A stretch of 64,000 nucleotides of DNA from Scatacola_A faecigallinarum (GCA_018713605.1 DVOM01000001.1:86877-150876), one strand, 5' to 3'. Positions 8,468 to 16,674 are shown, numbered from the stretch's first letter. Program-made: numbers and translations. Notes: generated from the sequence alone by a model not told the origin.

Positions 8468-8502
8468 GCAGCGGCTCCGCATAGTCAATGCGGAACCGCT
8501 GC
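8468..8502 (-). terminator. Hairpin after the 8513-9106 gene
   Basis: A 15-bp stem with one mismatch and a 5-base loop lies 11 bases after the stop codon of the minus-strand gene at 8513. The following T-run is interrupted (GTTTAAATATATTTT), so termination may be partial. Confidence 0.55.
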
Positions 8503-8512
8503 AAATTCGCAT

Positions 8513-9106
8513 TCAGGCCGACGGAAGTTTTCCGGCAAAGCCCGTCAGAACCCTCATCAGTTCGTCGTCGGAAGGCATCAGCGCCGCCTCCGCTTCGTCA
8601 AACAAAGCTTTCAGCCGTGGTATCTTCCGCAACTGTCCGATACATTTGTTCTCAATCAGAAAAATGCCGGCCATTTCCTCCAAATCCTTGTCGGGGATTT
8701 TCTCGTCCCAGACAATCAGCACGTCGGCAACAGCCCGTGCTGCCGTAATTCCGTCCAGATACCGGCTTTCGATTTTGCTTACCAGCCCGAACAGATGTCC
8801 GAAAACCGGCGGATACTCTTCGGTCAAAGTCGGATTCATCAGTATCCATGAACAGATGTCCTTGAAGTGACCGATGCATTGGTACATAATCGAATAGTTC
8901 CAAATCGAAAACTCTCTGCTGTCCGTCCGCTGCCGCTCGCGTTTTTCGTCATCAAGCTGTTGTCCCATAAGCGTCAGGATGCTTTCCCGCATCAGCGCCT
9001 TGTTCTCCCAGTCGTCGCCATGCTCTATTTGGGCATGAACGCTTTCGGAAAGCTCCAAAACCAGATAAATCCGGTTAAGTGCCTTAACCATCTCCCGTTT
9101 ATCCAT
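8513..9106 (-). CDS. Hypothetical helical protein, second of a pair
   Basis: The 197-residue protein is not recognised. It is predicted by eye to be all-helical and cytoplasmic, with no signal peptide. Its N-terminus (MDKREMVKALNRIYLVLEL) resembles that of the next gene upstream (MTNAELVRALNQIHLEASV), and both contain an N-P-P-[MV]-F-[PG] type segment in the middle, so the two are probably diverged duplicates. They sit between rnhB and ccrM, which are usually close neighbours in alphaproteobacteria, so this pair looks like a lineage-specific insertion. The gap to the upstream gene is 26 bases, consistent with one transcript. Confidence 0.65.
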   Translation of the reverse strand: MDKREMVKALNRIYLVLELSESVHAQIEHGDDWENKALMRESILTLMGQQLDDEKRERQRTDSREFSIWNYSIMYQCIGHFKDICSWILMNPTLTEEYPPVFGHLFGLVSKIESRYLDGITAARAVADVLIVWDEKIPDKDLEEMAGIFLIENKCIGQLRKIPRLKALFDEAEAALMPSDDELMRVLTGFAGKLPSA

Positions 9107-9132
9107 AATTCAACATGTTAAAAAGTTAAACA

Positions 9133-9699
9133 TCAGGCTTCGGGAAGCCCGTCGCCGTTTTTGAAAAATCCCAGCCGCTTATGCGTTTCGGCAGCCATTT
9201 CCTCTTCCGCCATTTTTATCACTCGCGGAATTTTTGCCGCCGCCTCCCAGGGCTTGTCAAAATTAAGCGCTTCAAACCAGTAGATAAAGTTGAGAAAAGT
9301 GTCTTCCGTCAAAAACTTGTCAGCCGCAGCCATCATTCTGGCTGTTTCCGTCATCACCATTTCCGTTTCGGTCTGCGACAGATATTTATAAGAACTGCGC
9401 AGCAAAACGTTAAACAACACCGGAAACATCGGCGGATTGGGTTTTACGGCCGTCGGCGAACGTCTTACCTTCCGGCACACTCCGACATAATCGTCCAACA
9501 GAGCGCCGAGTTTTTCCAGACACCATTGTTCGCTGAAATCGTCAAAACTCATACCCGGACACGCTTCCGCCAGAACACTCGCCAAAACTCTTATGTTGGC
9601 TTCGTCCGCAAGCGCTCTGTACTGGCATAACAGGGCTTCGATAACACTGGCTTCGAGATGAATCTGATTCAGGGCTCGAACTAATTCTGCATTCGTCAT
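9133..9699 (-). CDS. Hypothetical helical protein, first of a pair
   Basis: The 188-residue all-helical protein is not recognised. It shares the ELVRALNQI-type N-terminus and a central PNPPMFPVLF segment with the gene downstream, supporting common origin. No catalytic motif, signal peptide or membrane helix is visible. A strong promoter with an overlapping 12-bp palindrome (9723-9775) lies directly upstream, suggesting independent and possibly regulated expression of the pair. Confidence 0.65.
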   Translation of the reverse strand: MTNAELVRALNQIHLEASVIEALLCQYRALADEANIRVLASVLAEACPGMSFDDFSEQWCLEKLGALLDDYVGVCRKVRRSPTAVKPNPPMFPVLFNVLLRSSYKYLSQTETEMVMTETARMMAAADKFLTEDTFLNFIYWFEALNFDKPWEAAAKIPRVIKMAEEEMAAETHKRLGFFKNGDGLPEA

Positions 9700-9722
9700 A
9701 ATATATTAATTTTTAAAAAGTA

Positions 9723-9775
9723 AATAATTCGGTTTTAAGCAACCGAATTATTGCCTGTTTTTAAAATTTTGTCAA
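9723..9775 (-). promoter_or_regulatory. Promoter with a 12-bp palindrome over the -10 and start
   Basis: On the minus strand TTGACA (9770-9775), a 17-base spacer and AATAAT (9747-9752) form a strong promoter for the gene at 9699. A perfect 12-bp inverted repeat, AATAATTCGGTT, with a 6-base loop (9723-9752) covers the -10 box and the expected start site. It could be the rnhB terminator, an operator, or both. Confidence 0.5.
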
Positions 9776-9782
9776 TTTTTCT

Positions 9783-10409
9783 TTAGGCTGAATGCAAAAA
9801 TTCCTGAATCGGACGATACGACTTGCGGTGCTCGGGAGTCACACCGTGCCGTTTCAGCCCGTCGATATGCGCTTTCGTACCATAGCCGGCATTTTTTTCA
9901 AAAGCATAATAAGGGTATTTCTGTGCCAGCTCCCGCATCAGATGATCCCGGTAAACCTTGGCCGCAATTGACGCTGCGGCAATTGACATACAGCGCGCGT
10001 CTCCCTTGACAACGGTTCGGGTACGGCAGGGAAAATCCTTCGGCGTCTGATTGCCGTCAATAATCGCAAATTCCGGTTTTTCCTTCAATGCTTCAACGGC
10101 TCTTTTCATTGCTGCAAAAGTGGCCTGAAGAATGTTGCAGCGGTCAATTTCCTCAGCGCTTGCCTGTCCGATGCCGATAAACAGACGGCCGTTTTTCTCC
10201 TCTTCCCGCAGTTTTTCATACAACAGCTCGCGTTTTTTGGCCGAAATCTTTTTGGAGTCGTCCAAACCCTTCAGCAATTCGTCGCCAAGATTACGGTCAC
10301 GAATAATCACGGCTCCGGCCACCACCGGTCCGGCCCATGGCCCCCGCCCCGCTTCGTCGACGCCGGCCACCATACAGTTCAGACTGTCTTCTATTTCAAA
10401 ATCAGGCAT
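9783..10409 (-). CDS. rnhB: Ribonuclease HII
   Basis: RNase HII removes single ribonucleotides misincorporated into DNA and RNA of RNA-DNA hybrids. The 208-residue protein has the family signature GVDEAGRGPWAGP at residues 16-28 (Asp and Glu catalytic), the third carboxylate in AIIDGNQ near residue 115, and the AAASIAAKVYRD motif around residue 146. The C-terminus GVTPEHRKSYRPI is also typical. The ATG at 10409 has AAGGAG at 6-base spacing and a dedicated promoter (10434-10462). It starts a minus-strand unit leading toward the unknown pair and ccrM. Confidence 0.95.
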   Translation of the reverse strand: MPDFEIEDSLNCMVAGVDEAGRGPWAGPVVAGAVIIRDRNLGDELLKGLDDSKKISAKKRELLYEKLREEEKNGRLFIGIGQASAEEIDRCNILQATFAAMKRAVEALKEKPEFAIIDGNQTPKDFPCRTRTVVKGDARCMSIAAASIAAKVYRDHLMRELAQKYPYYAFEKNAGYGTKAHIDGLKRHGVTPEHRKSYRPIQEFLHSA

Positions 10410-10433
10410 TTCAGGCTCCTTTGCTATACGGCT

Positions 10434-10462
10434 AATCTAGATTAATCCACCGCGGCTGTCAA
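10434..10462 (-). promoter_or_regulatory. Promoter of rnhB
   Basis: TTGACA (10457-10462), a 17-base spacer and TAGATT (10434-10439) on the minus strand, 25 bases before the start codon. It lies right after the terminator of the preceding unit. Confidence 0.6.
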
Positions 10463-10469
10463 CCGGCAC

Positions 10470-10500
10470 AAAAAAAAGAGGTTCATAAAAGAACCCCTTT
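10470..10500 (-). terminator. Intrinsic terminator of the RdgB-like gene
   Basis: A 10-bp stem (AAAGGGGTTC with GAACCTCTTT, one G-U pair, 6-base loop) is followed by at least five more T on the minus strand. It lies 20 bases after the stop at 10521. Confidence 0.85.
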
Positions 10501-10520
10501 GCTTTCCGGAACCGGTCCGT

Positions 10521-11123
10521 CTATTCGTGCACCAAATAAGCGGCCAGTTTGTACAACGCTTTTCCGACATGGGAAATATTGTTTTTTTCCTCAATCGGAA
10601 ACTGCGCCAATGTCAGGCCATATCCCTCCGGCATAAATATCCGTTCAAAGTCGCATCCCGCTTCCGAACACTTATCAGACGCAATGCTTCCGCGGACTTC
10701 GCCCAGAAACATCTCCGCCTCCTGTTTTTTGTCTCCGCCGGAAGGACGGGCAAAAACCAGAACACAGGTCATCAGCGCGTTGCGCTCGCCTTCCGCCGTC
10801 TGTTTCAGTGCCAGCAGAATATCATCCATGGCTTCGTCCGAAGTTCTGCCGCCGGTCAAAATATTGGCCGCAAATCCCGGACGTCCGCCCAAAGCGTTTA
10901 CGGACAGCATACAGTCGTCGCAAATGCAGCATTCTCCAGTCAGATTGGCAACTTCCAAAGCAACCAGAGCGCCTATATTTTCGGCAGCCTCTCTGATTTT
11001 GTTCAAATTCCCGATTTCCGCGTTTTCAACCGAAACAACCTCGATTCCGAATTTTTTCAACACTTCTTCAGCCTCAGCTGTTTTTTCCTGGCTGCGGCTG
11101 CACACAATAATCTTTTTTACCAT
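10521..11123 (-). CDS. Divergent RdgB/HAM1-like NTP pyrophosphatase
   Basis: The 200-residue protein aligns along its length with non-canonical purine NTP pyrophosphatases (RdgB/HAM1), which remove dITP and XTP from the nucleotide pool. The matching landmarks are the initial strand KKIIVCSRSQEKTAEAEEVLKKFG, the DD..L.V.ALGG.PG segment, GGRTSDEA, and a terminal SHVGKAL. Key positions differ from the family: DDSG is DDCM, the FGYDP loop reads CDFERIF, SHRG is SHVG and the substrate-binding T-x-N-x-x-K near the start is SRSQEK. Activity or substrate range has therefore probably changed. The ATG at 11123 is preferred to an upstream TTG. It stands alone with its own terminator. Confidence 0.65.
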   Translation of the reverse strand: MVKKIIVCSRSQEKTAEAEEVLKKFGIEVVSVENAEIGNLNKIREAAENIGALVALEVANLTGECCICDDCMLSVNALGGRPGFAANILTGGRTSDEAMDDILLALKQTAEGERNALMTCVLVFARPSGGDKKQEAEMFLGEVRGSIASDKCSEAGCDFERIFMPEGYGLTLAQFPIEEKNNISHVGKALYKLAAYLVHE

Positions 11124-11235
11124 AATCAATCTATCAGTTTAATTTTACCGCGAAACTTTTACCCTTTTTCTTTCCGCGCCGCAACTGTTTTTTGTCAAAT
11201 TCAACATATTTTCGAAACTTTCCCTCCAATAAGCC

Positions 11236-11264
11236 TTGACAAAAACTTTTTCCGGAACTACAAC
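11236..11264 (+). promoter_or_regulatory. Promoter of the M16-like gene
   Basis: TTGACA (11236-11241), 17 bases and TACAAC (11259-11264), 35 bases before the ATG at 11300. The leader is AT-rich and shows no ribosome binding site. Confidence 0.55.
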
Positions 11265-11299
11265 ATTACCCGTGTTTAACATATTAATTTAAATATTTT

Positions 11300-12475
11300 A
11301 TGGAATCTAAAATTAAATTGGAAAACGGAGTCACTCTGATTACACATCTCAGCACTCCACGCGAAAAAAATGTAAACTTCTGCTTGGCAGTAGGTGTAGG
11401 ACACAATCACGAGACCAAAGAAAATCTTGGTATCTCGGCGCTTTTTGAAAAGCTGCTCCTCAGTCGTACCAAAGGCATAGTCGCAGATTACGCCGGCACA
11501 ATGACCTACTACTATCTGGAAGTACCCGTTGAAAAAGTGCCCGACGCCATTGCCGCTCTGGCCGAAATGGTAACCAAAACTTCTTTCTCTGACAAGGAAA
11601 TCGAAGCTGCCAAAGCCGACATTATCCAACACACGAAAGATATGTTCCCGATTCCGCGCCGCCAGCTGAAACTGCTCTACAAACACACCGCTTACGGTGT
11701 TGCAGACATCAACTGGGACATGGAAGGCTACATAAACTCGGTATCCCGTTTCACCAACGAAGACCTGCAGGCTTTTGCCAGACAGTTCTACGTAACGCAC
11801 AACATGGCGCTTCTGGTTGGCGGAAACATCAACGCGGACGAAATCGCCGCCCGTGTTGAAAAAGCCTTTGTCGACCTGCCGAAAGGCAAGAAAAACAAAG
11901 TGCAGAAAGATATCTATACCGGCGGTTTTGCAACGATTCCCGCACAGCAGCAGTCGTTGTTCTACTTCGGTTTTGACATCTCCGGCATCCGCAACGCCGA
12001 TCTTGCCGTACTTATCAAACTGTTGAACGGCCGTCTGGAACGCTCTTTCATCGGTACCGACGTTTTAAGCGATGTCCGCATTGCCGGCTACTATGGCCGC
12101 CGCACACTGCAGATATCAATTAAGACTCAGCAGAAAAACATTGGCGAAATTCTCGACACCGTCTGCCGAAACATCATTCGCATCAAAACCGAAAAGGCCA
12201 GCCCGCGCCGCATGGAACGCTCGCGCAATCTGGCAATGACCGGTTACATGGAAATGTTCGGTTCCGAAATTGCCCGCAGCCGCGAGGTCAGCTGGCAGAT
12301 TTTCTCGCAAGGCGAAATGTTCGACATTCAGGAACTGATGTTCGCAATTCCTGAAGTTTCCGCCCGCAACATCCGCGAAGCTGCAGAAAAAATCTTCAGC
12401 ACGCCGATGACTTTGGTTTGCAGCAGCGACCAGCCGGTTGACTATCAGGCTCTTTGCGCTCAAATCAGACAGTAA
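11300..12475 (+). CDS. M16 (insulinase) family protein without zinc ligands
   Basis: The 391-residue protein has the two-domain M16 fold signature: N-terminal ENGVTLITHLSTPREKNVNFCLAVGVG, a mid-region YVTHNMALLVGGNINADEIAARVEKAF, and a second repeat to the end. Active M16 proteases carry HxxEH in the GxxHFLEH segment. Here the matching stretch is GISALFEK (residues 44-51), so both zinc-binding histidines are replaced by Ala47 and Lys51 while Glu50 remains. It cannot be a normal zinc protease. M16 enzymes often work as an active/inactive pair, but no active partner is nearby. No signal peptide is visible, unlike most exported M16 proteins. There is no evident Shine-Dalgarno. A terminator follows. 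Confidence 0.8.
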   Translation: MESKIKLENGVTLITHLSTPREKNVNFCLAVGVGHNHETKENLGISALFEKLLLSRTKGIVADYAGTMTYYYLEVPVEKVPDAIAALAEMVTKTSFSDKEIEAAKADIIQHTKDMFPIPRRQLKLLYKHTAYGVADINWDMEGYINSVSRFTNEDLQAFARQFYVTHNMALLVGGNINADEIAARVEKAFVDLPKGKKNKVQKDIYTGGFATIPAQQQSLFYFGFDISGIRNADLAVLIKLLNGRLERSFIGTDVLSDVRIAGYYGRRTLQISIKTQQKNIGEILDTVCRNIIRIKTEKASPRRMERSRNLAMTGYMEMFGSEIARSREVSWQIFSQGEMFDIQELMFAIPEVSARNIREAAEKIFSTPMTLVCSSDQPVDYQALCAQIRQ

Positions 12476-12493
12476 AAAATTATTAACCCTAAA

Positions 12494-12526
12494 CAAAGCC
12501 CTCATTTATGAGGGCTTTGCCTTTTT
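12494..12526 (+). terminator. Terminator of the M16-like gene
   Basis: A stem of CAAAGCCCTCAT with its complement and a very short loop is followed by CCTTTTT on the plus strand. It lies between convergent genes and may also serve the minus-strand rhodanese gene. Confidence 0.8.
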
Positions 12527-12530
12527 AAAT

Positions 12531-12842
12531 TCAATGGCGGACAATGCGCAGCCCTTCCCGTTCGGCTTCGACCAAACCGCCGTCGACAACCGCCACGTTG
12601 AAAAAGCCGTTTTTCTCAAACAGCTCGGCCGCCCGCTGCGAACGTGATCCGGAATGGCAAATGATATTCAGCGTTTTGCTGCCGTCCAGATTATGTTCAT
12701 AAACAAAGTCTCTGGGATTAAGTTTGCTCAGCTCTTCGTTAAAAAAAGGCAGCGACAACGCCTCTTCCCTGATTTCATCCGGCGTCCGCACGTCCAGAAT
12801 CAGCGACTGCTCGGTCAGCCGCTCCGGTTTTACATATTTCAT
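12531..12842 (-). CDS. Single-domain rhodanese-like protein
   Basis: The 103-residue protein is one rhodanese domain, a sulfur-carrier or sulfurtransferase fold. It has the opening LILDVRTPDEIREE (CH2A-type motif) near residue 14 and the active-site loop CHSGSRSQRAAELF at about residue 62, with the persulfide-forming cysteine present. The sequence ends ADR-like with a VDGGLVEAEREG segment typical of the family. The ATG at 12842 has an excellent ribosome binding site (AAGGAGG). The gene is single and cytoplasmic. The physiological sulfur acceptor cannot be inferred. Confidence 0.85.
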   Translation of the reverse strand: MKYVKPERLTEQSLILDVRTPDEIREEALSLPFFNEELSKLNPRDFVYEHNLDGSKTLNIICHSGSRSQRAAELFEKNGFFNVAVVDGGLVEAEREGLRIVRH

Positions 12843-12985
12843 AGTTCCTCCTTGTCTGCAAGAATAACACCGTCAATATATAAAACTTTGCGATACGGCT
12901 TTTAAGCTCGACTTTCTTTTTAAATTGCAAAAAAACAAAATCTGTGTTATCCGAAAAATGAACTTGAACTATCGGAGACTGCAAA

Positions 12986-13180
12986 ATGAAAAAACTTATT
13001 GCCGCCGCGCTGCTTGCGCTCGGGCTCTCGGCCTGCACCAACGCCGGACCTTTCGTCACTTCGATTTCGTCCGACGGCAACAACGGCCTCATTGTCGAAA
13101 AATGCCAGCTGCACATGAACGCCTTTATGGGAACGGTTTCCAACGAAAACTGCACCAATACGCAGATCAGACTGCACTGA
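12986..13180 (+). CDS. Small lipoprotein
   Basis: The 64-residue protein has a lipoprotein signal: MKKLIAAALLALGLSACTN, with the lipobox LSAC placing the lipidated cysteine at residue 17. The mature part is only 48 residues and has two more cysteines that could form a disulfide. GGAG is 8 bases before the ATG. The family is not recognised. It is likely an envelope protein of the inner or outer membrane and is transcribed away from the rhodanese gene, with a bidirectional terminator right after its stop. Confidence 0.75.
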   Translation: MKKLIAAALLALGLSACTNAGPFVTSISSDGNNGLIVEKCQLHMNAFMGTVSNENCTNTQIRLH

Positions 13181-13217
13181 AATAAAAAAAGGCCGTAACA
13201 ACGGCCTTTTTTTATTT
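13180..13217. terminator. Bidirectional terminator, perfect 17-bp stem
   Basis: AAATAAAAAAAGGCCGT and its exact complement flank a 4-base loop. It separates the convergent lipoprotein and ABC transporter genes, provides a T-run in both directions and overlaps the stop codon of the transporter. Confidence 0.9.
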
Positions 13218-14981
13218 CAACTGCGTCCGATACAAAGAAGCGTAAATGCTCCCTTCTTTTGCCATCAGCTCGTCATGGCTGCCGGTTTCGACGATCTCAC
13301 CGTAATTTACCACCACGATTTTGTCCGCGTTGCGAACCGTCGACAGCCTGTGCGCAATAATAAACACCGTGCGGTCTTTCATCAAATTGTCAATCGCTTC
13401 CTGAACCACGGCTTCCGATTTGTTGTCCAGAGCCGACGTCGCCTCGTCCAGCACGACAATCGGCGCATTTTTGATAAACGCCCGCGCTATTGCAATCCGC
13501 TGTTTCTGTCCGCCGGAAAGCAATACGCCGCGCTCGCCGATCTGTGTGTCCAACCCCTGATCAAGCGAACGGATAAACTCTTCCAGACAGGCGCTTTTTA
13601 CTGCTGCGTCAATCTGCGCCTGCGTTGCCGTCTCGTCGCCGAGCAGAATGTTTTCACGGATAGAACCGTCAAACAGAAAATTATCCTGAAAAACGACGGC
13701 AATTCTGTCCCGCAGCGAGTTAAGTTCCAAATCGCGGACATCGACGCCGTCAATTGTCAGCGAGCCGGAAGTAATGTCGTAAAAACGCGGAAGAAGGTTG
13801 ACCAGCGTCGTTTTGCCGCCGCCCGAGTTGCCCACCAGCGCAATCGTCTGTCCGACTTCAACCGCCAGATTGACATGTTTCAAAACCGGTTTTCCCTTCA
13901 CATACTCGAAACAGACGTCTTTATATTCTATGCCCTTTTTAATTTTATCCAGTTTTTTCGCGTTCGGTTTGCTCACAATCCGCGGCGAACTCTCCAGCAG
14001 CCCGAACACGCGCTCCATTGCCATCAACGCCATCTGCACGTTGTTATAATTGTTGCCGATGGACTTAATCGGATTGTACAGCATAACCAGCGCCGTAATG
14101 AACGATACGAAATTGCCCGCCGAAATCTGGTGCGTCACAATCAGATAACTGCCCAGCCAGATAACGCAGGCAATACCCAGCGAAACGATAAAGTGCATCA
14201 GCGGCGACATCATTCCCGTCCGCTGAATCATCTTAATCCCGAGCTTGAACACGGAACGCAGCGTCTCGCGAAAACGCTGCCCCTGATATTGATACAGGTT
14301 ATATGAGGTAATAATGCGGTTGCCGCTGAAAGTTTCATTGTAATATTTCATTACCGCGGCACCCGAAAAAATCGTCTTGTCCATAACCGACTTAATTTTG
14401 CGACGCACCGTCGTCAGCGGGTACAGCGCGCCGAACAGCACGATAACCGCCACAATCGCCAGCTGCCATGAATTGTAAAACAACACGGCAATCAGCGACA
14501 AAGACGAAAAGACGCGGGTCGTAAACAGTTTGAGATTGGATAACAGCCCGTTGCAGGCCAAATCGACGTCATTGTTAAACCGGAACAGCACGTCGCCCGA
14601 GTTCGTCTTGTCAAAATACGCGGCGTCATAAGTCATCAGCTTGTCAAACAGGTCAGTCTTCACATCATTGGCTATTTTACGCCCGACCCAGGTATTCATA
14701 TAAGTCGCCGCATAGTTGAGCAGGCTCTGCAACAGGCTGAAAAGAATAATCAAAATCGGAATATACGCCGTCGACGCCGTGCTTTTTTCCACCATTACCA
14801 CGTCCATATACGGTTTCAGCGACCAGGCGATTACCGCGTCCATTGAACCGATGGGAATGGTAATCAGCACGGCCAGCAGCGCCCTTATCCAGTAAGGGCG
14901 CACATACGGCAGAATCTTCCGGTAGTTCTGCACGGCATAAAGAGAATTGATTTTATCGCTGAGTTTCTTGAAAATGTTCAT
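13212..14981 (-). CDS. MsbA-like ABC exporter (fused membrane and ATPase domains)
   Basis: A half-transporter of 589 residues: six membrane helices in the first 310 residues, then the ATPase domain with Walker A GNSGGGKTT, the Q-loop VFQDNF, signature LSGGQKQR, Walker B IVVLDEATSALD and the switch histidine in IIAHRLSTVR. It belongs to the MsbA/lipid-exporter type, which flips lipid-linked substrates across the inner membrane as a homodimer. As last gene of an operon of glycan-making enzymes, it probably exports the glycolipid they build. The ATG at 14981 (MNIFKKLS) is preferred to an in-frame TTG at 14996. A bidirectional terminator closes the operon. Confidence 0.88.
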   Translation of the reverse strand: MNIFKKLSDKINSLYAVQNYRKILPYVRPYWIRALLAVLITIPIGSMDAVIAWSLKPYMDVVMVEKSTASTAYIPILIILFSLLQSLLNYAATYMNTWVGRKIANDVKTDLFDKLMTYDAAYFDKTNSGDVLFRFNNDVDLACNGLLSNLKLFTTRVFSSLSLIAVLFYNSWQLAIVAVIVLFGALYPLTTVRRKIKSVMDKTIFSGAAVMKYYNETFSGNRIITSYNLYQYQGQRFRETLRSVFKLGIKMIQRTGMMSPLMHFIVSLGIACVIWLGSYLIVTHQISAGNFVSFITALVMLYNPIKSIGNNYNNVQMALMAMERVFGLLESSPRIVSKPNAKKLDKIKKGIEYKDVCFEYVKGKPVLKHVNLAVEVGQTIALVGNSGGGKTTLVNLLPRFYDITSGSLTIDGVDVRDLELNSLRDRIAVVFQDNFLFDGSIRENILLGDETATQAQIDAAVKSACLEEFIRSLDQGLDTQIGERGVLLSGGQKQRIAIARAFIKNAPIVVLDEATSALDNKSEAVVQEAIDNLMKDRTVFIIAHRLSTVRNADKIVVVNYGEIVETGSHDELMAKEGSIYASLYRTQLK

Positions 14982-15004
14982 CTTATCTTTCTTCAAACGG
15001 CTGA

Positions 15005-15676
15005 CTATTCGAAATTATATTTGTATTTTTCATAATCGGCAAGGAGTTCTTCCGCATTAATGTCTTTTTTAATCCGAAAAACGCACAAACTGTCCGCCCT
15101 CTCAACCTTGTCCAGATATTTCACGATCGGATGATATTTCCCGCGGAACCGGAAGTCATGGACGGCGATGAGCGGATTGTTCCCGCGCTGATGAATAATC
15201 GAAGCCAACACGCAGGCAACCCGGAAACGCCCGTCGGCCAGTATCAGGTCAAATTTTTGCGCCGTCTGCCTGAAAACCGCCTGCGAATAATCCGGAAACT
15301 TTTCACGCGCGCTTTCGTTGACCGGATATCCGCATTCTCCGAGCGGACCGATATCGGCCTGACAGATTTTAAGGCGGCCGCAGGCTTCGGCTTTGGCTAT
15401 CACGTTTTTCCGGCGCAAGAACTCAAGCCAGCGGCTGTTGGCCTCCACGCTGCATACTTTTCCGCCCGAATTGCGCAAATAAAAAATCGTGCTGCCGCCC
15501 ATGCCGAACTCCAGATAATTCCGGCTTTTCAGCACATATTTTTCAAAACATTTGCGCTCACGCCCGGTCATGATAAAATCATAATCGGGAGCCGACTTGT
15601 TGCGAATGCTGATTTTAAGCCCAAGTACGACAAAAACCGTATGTTTTATCCGCTTGATTCTGTAAAACGGCCTCAC
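15005..15676 (-). CDS. Class I methyltransferase-like protein of the glycan operon
   Basis: The 223-residue protein has the order of a Rossmann methyltransferase: NYLEFGMGGSTIFY (motif I region, residues 52-65), VCSVEANSRWLEFL with the acidic ribose-binding position, and FDLILADGRFRVAC around residue 143. The closest type seems to be Methyltransf_24-like proteins of polysaccharide loci, but the acceptor is unknown. The start is GTG at 15676, whose GTGA overlaps the stop of the radical SAM gene (4-base overlap), so it is translationally coupled. No membrane segment is certain; the N-terminus is basic and hydrophobic. Confidence 0.65.
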   Translation of the reverse strand: MRPFYRIKRIKHTVFVVLGLKISIRNKSAPDYDFIMTGRERKCFEKYVLKSRNYLEFGMGGSTIFYLRNSGGKVCSVEANSRWLEFLRRKNVIAKAEACGRLKICQADIGPLGECGYPVNESAREKFPDYSQAVFRQTAQKFDLILADGRFRVACVLASIIHQRGNNPLIAVHDFRFRGKYHPIVKYLDKVERADSLCVFRIKKDINAEELLADYEKYKYNFE

Positions 15677-16674
15677 TTTTTATACTCCTCAATCTCTTCA
15701 AGAGTCAAATAAGACTTGGTTTCCTTCATGATTTTGTAACGTTGGCAGTTCACACAGGGGTTGTCCGTTTCCGGCCCGAAGTTAAGCAGCATTTTCTGCG
15801 CCTCTCTGAACCGGCGCGAATCGAGCGCTTTTTCCAGTCCGCATTCAAAAACATTAACTCCGAAATCGTCCTTATACATATTGCAGCAGCCGAGCAGACG
15901 TCCGTCCCAGTTTATGGCCGGCGCTTTCCACAAAGCCATGCACATGCTCCGGCTGTATGACTTTCCTTCATGCTCCAGATATTCGGCGCGCGACACATAT
16001 TTAAGCCCAGTTTCCCTTTTAACAAATTCGACGTCTTCAACCGGCGAAAAATTTCCGTCATAGTTCAGCTTAAAAAACACATTTGAAAAACCAAGCTCCG
16101 GCGCCATTTTCTTTACCAGAGGAATCTCCCTTTCATTATGCCCGAAAATAATAAACTGCCACGAAAGTTTCGGATACGGACTGTTGTATTTTCGCTTGAG
16201 TTCATTCAGCTTCCTTACGTTTTCAAAAACCCTGTCCAGACAACCGCCGACCCGGTATTTTTCATAGGCGGCCTGCGTAGCGGCGTCAATCGACAGCGTC
16301 AGTCCCTTGAACCGAAAACGAACCAGAGCATCCAGCGCCTCATCGGAAACATTGTTAAAATTTGCGCCGCTCCAGGCCGTCAGCGCCACACGTTTATGAA
16401 AGGCATACTCCATGATTGCAGGCAAATCCTTATTCAGAAAAATTTCCCCGCTGTTGGAAATCTCAATCTCCTTAACATACGGATGCCGATCCACAAAGCG
16501 CATAAAATCGGCAAACCTGAGATACCCGATGCCAACCGTATTAACATCATTACGCATATAACAGCATTTGCACTTCAGCTGACAGAGCGTACAACTCTCC
16601 AAACGGACTTTGGACGGCAGATAAACGGCATCCGCATATTTTCCGTACAAATCGCCCGTTCCGCCTGAATTCAT
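15673..16674 (-). CDS. Radical SAM protein with SPASM-type C-terminus
   Basis: The 333-residue protein has the radical SAM cluster motif CxxxCxxC as CQLKCKCC near residue 31-38 and a later SPASM-like cysteine set (CMALWKAP, GCCNMYKDD, NPCVNCQRY) that would hold auxiliary FeS clusters. The core barrel motifs EIEISNSGE and LTLSIDAAT are visible. SPASM proteins modify peptides or act as sugar dehydrogenases/epimerases. Placed between a glycosyltransferase and a methyltransferase-like gene, it most likely modifies a sugar or the glycan lipid, but the reaction is not deducible. Starts 7 bases after the GT2 gene. Confidence 0.82.
   Translation of the reverse strand: MNSGGTGDLYGKYADAVYLPSKVRLESCTLCQLKCKCCYMRNDVNTVGIGYLRFADFMRFVDRHPYVKEIEISNSGEIFLNKDLPAIMEYAFHKRVALTAWSGANFNNVSDEALDALVRFRFKGLTLSIDAATQAAYEKYRVGGCLDRVFENVRKLNELKRKYNSPYPKLSWQFIIFGHNEREIPLVKKMAPELGFSNVFFKLNYDGNFSPVEDVEFVKRETGLKYVSRAEYLEHEGKSYSRSMCMALWKAPAINWDGRLLGCCNMYKDDFGVNVFECGLEKALDSRRFREAQKMLLNFGPETDNPCVNCQRYKIMKETKSYLTLEEIEEYKK

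Noticed and set aside
8513..9699. Restriction partner of CcrM
   Set aside because: The two proteins show no nuclease motif, and CcrM methylases are normally solitary.
11300..12475. M16-like gene as a pseudogene
   Set aside because: The frame is full length and intact, with promoter and terminator. Only the zinc ligands are changed.
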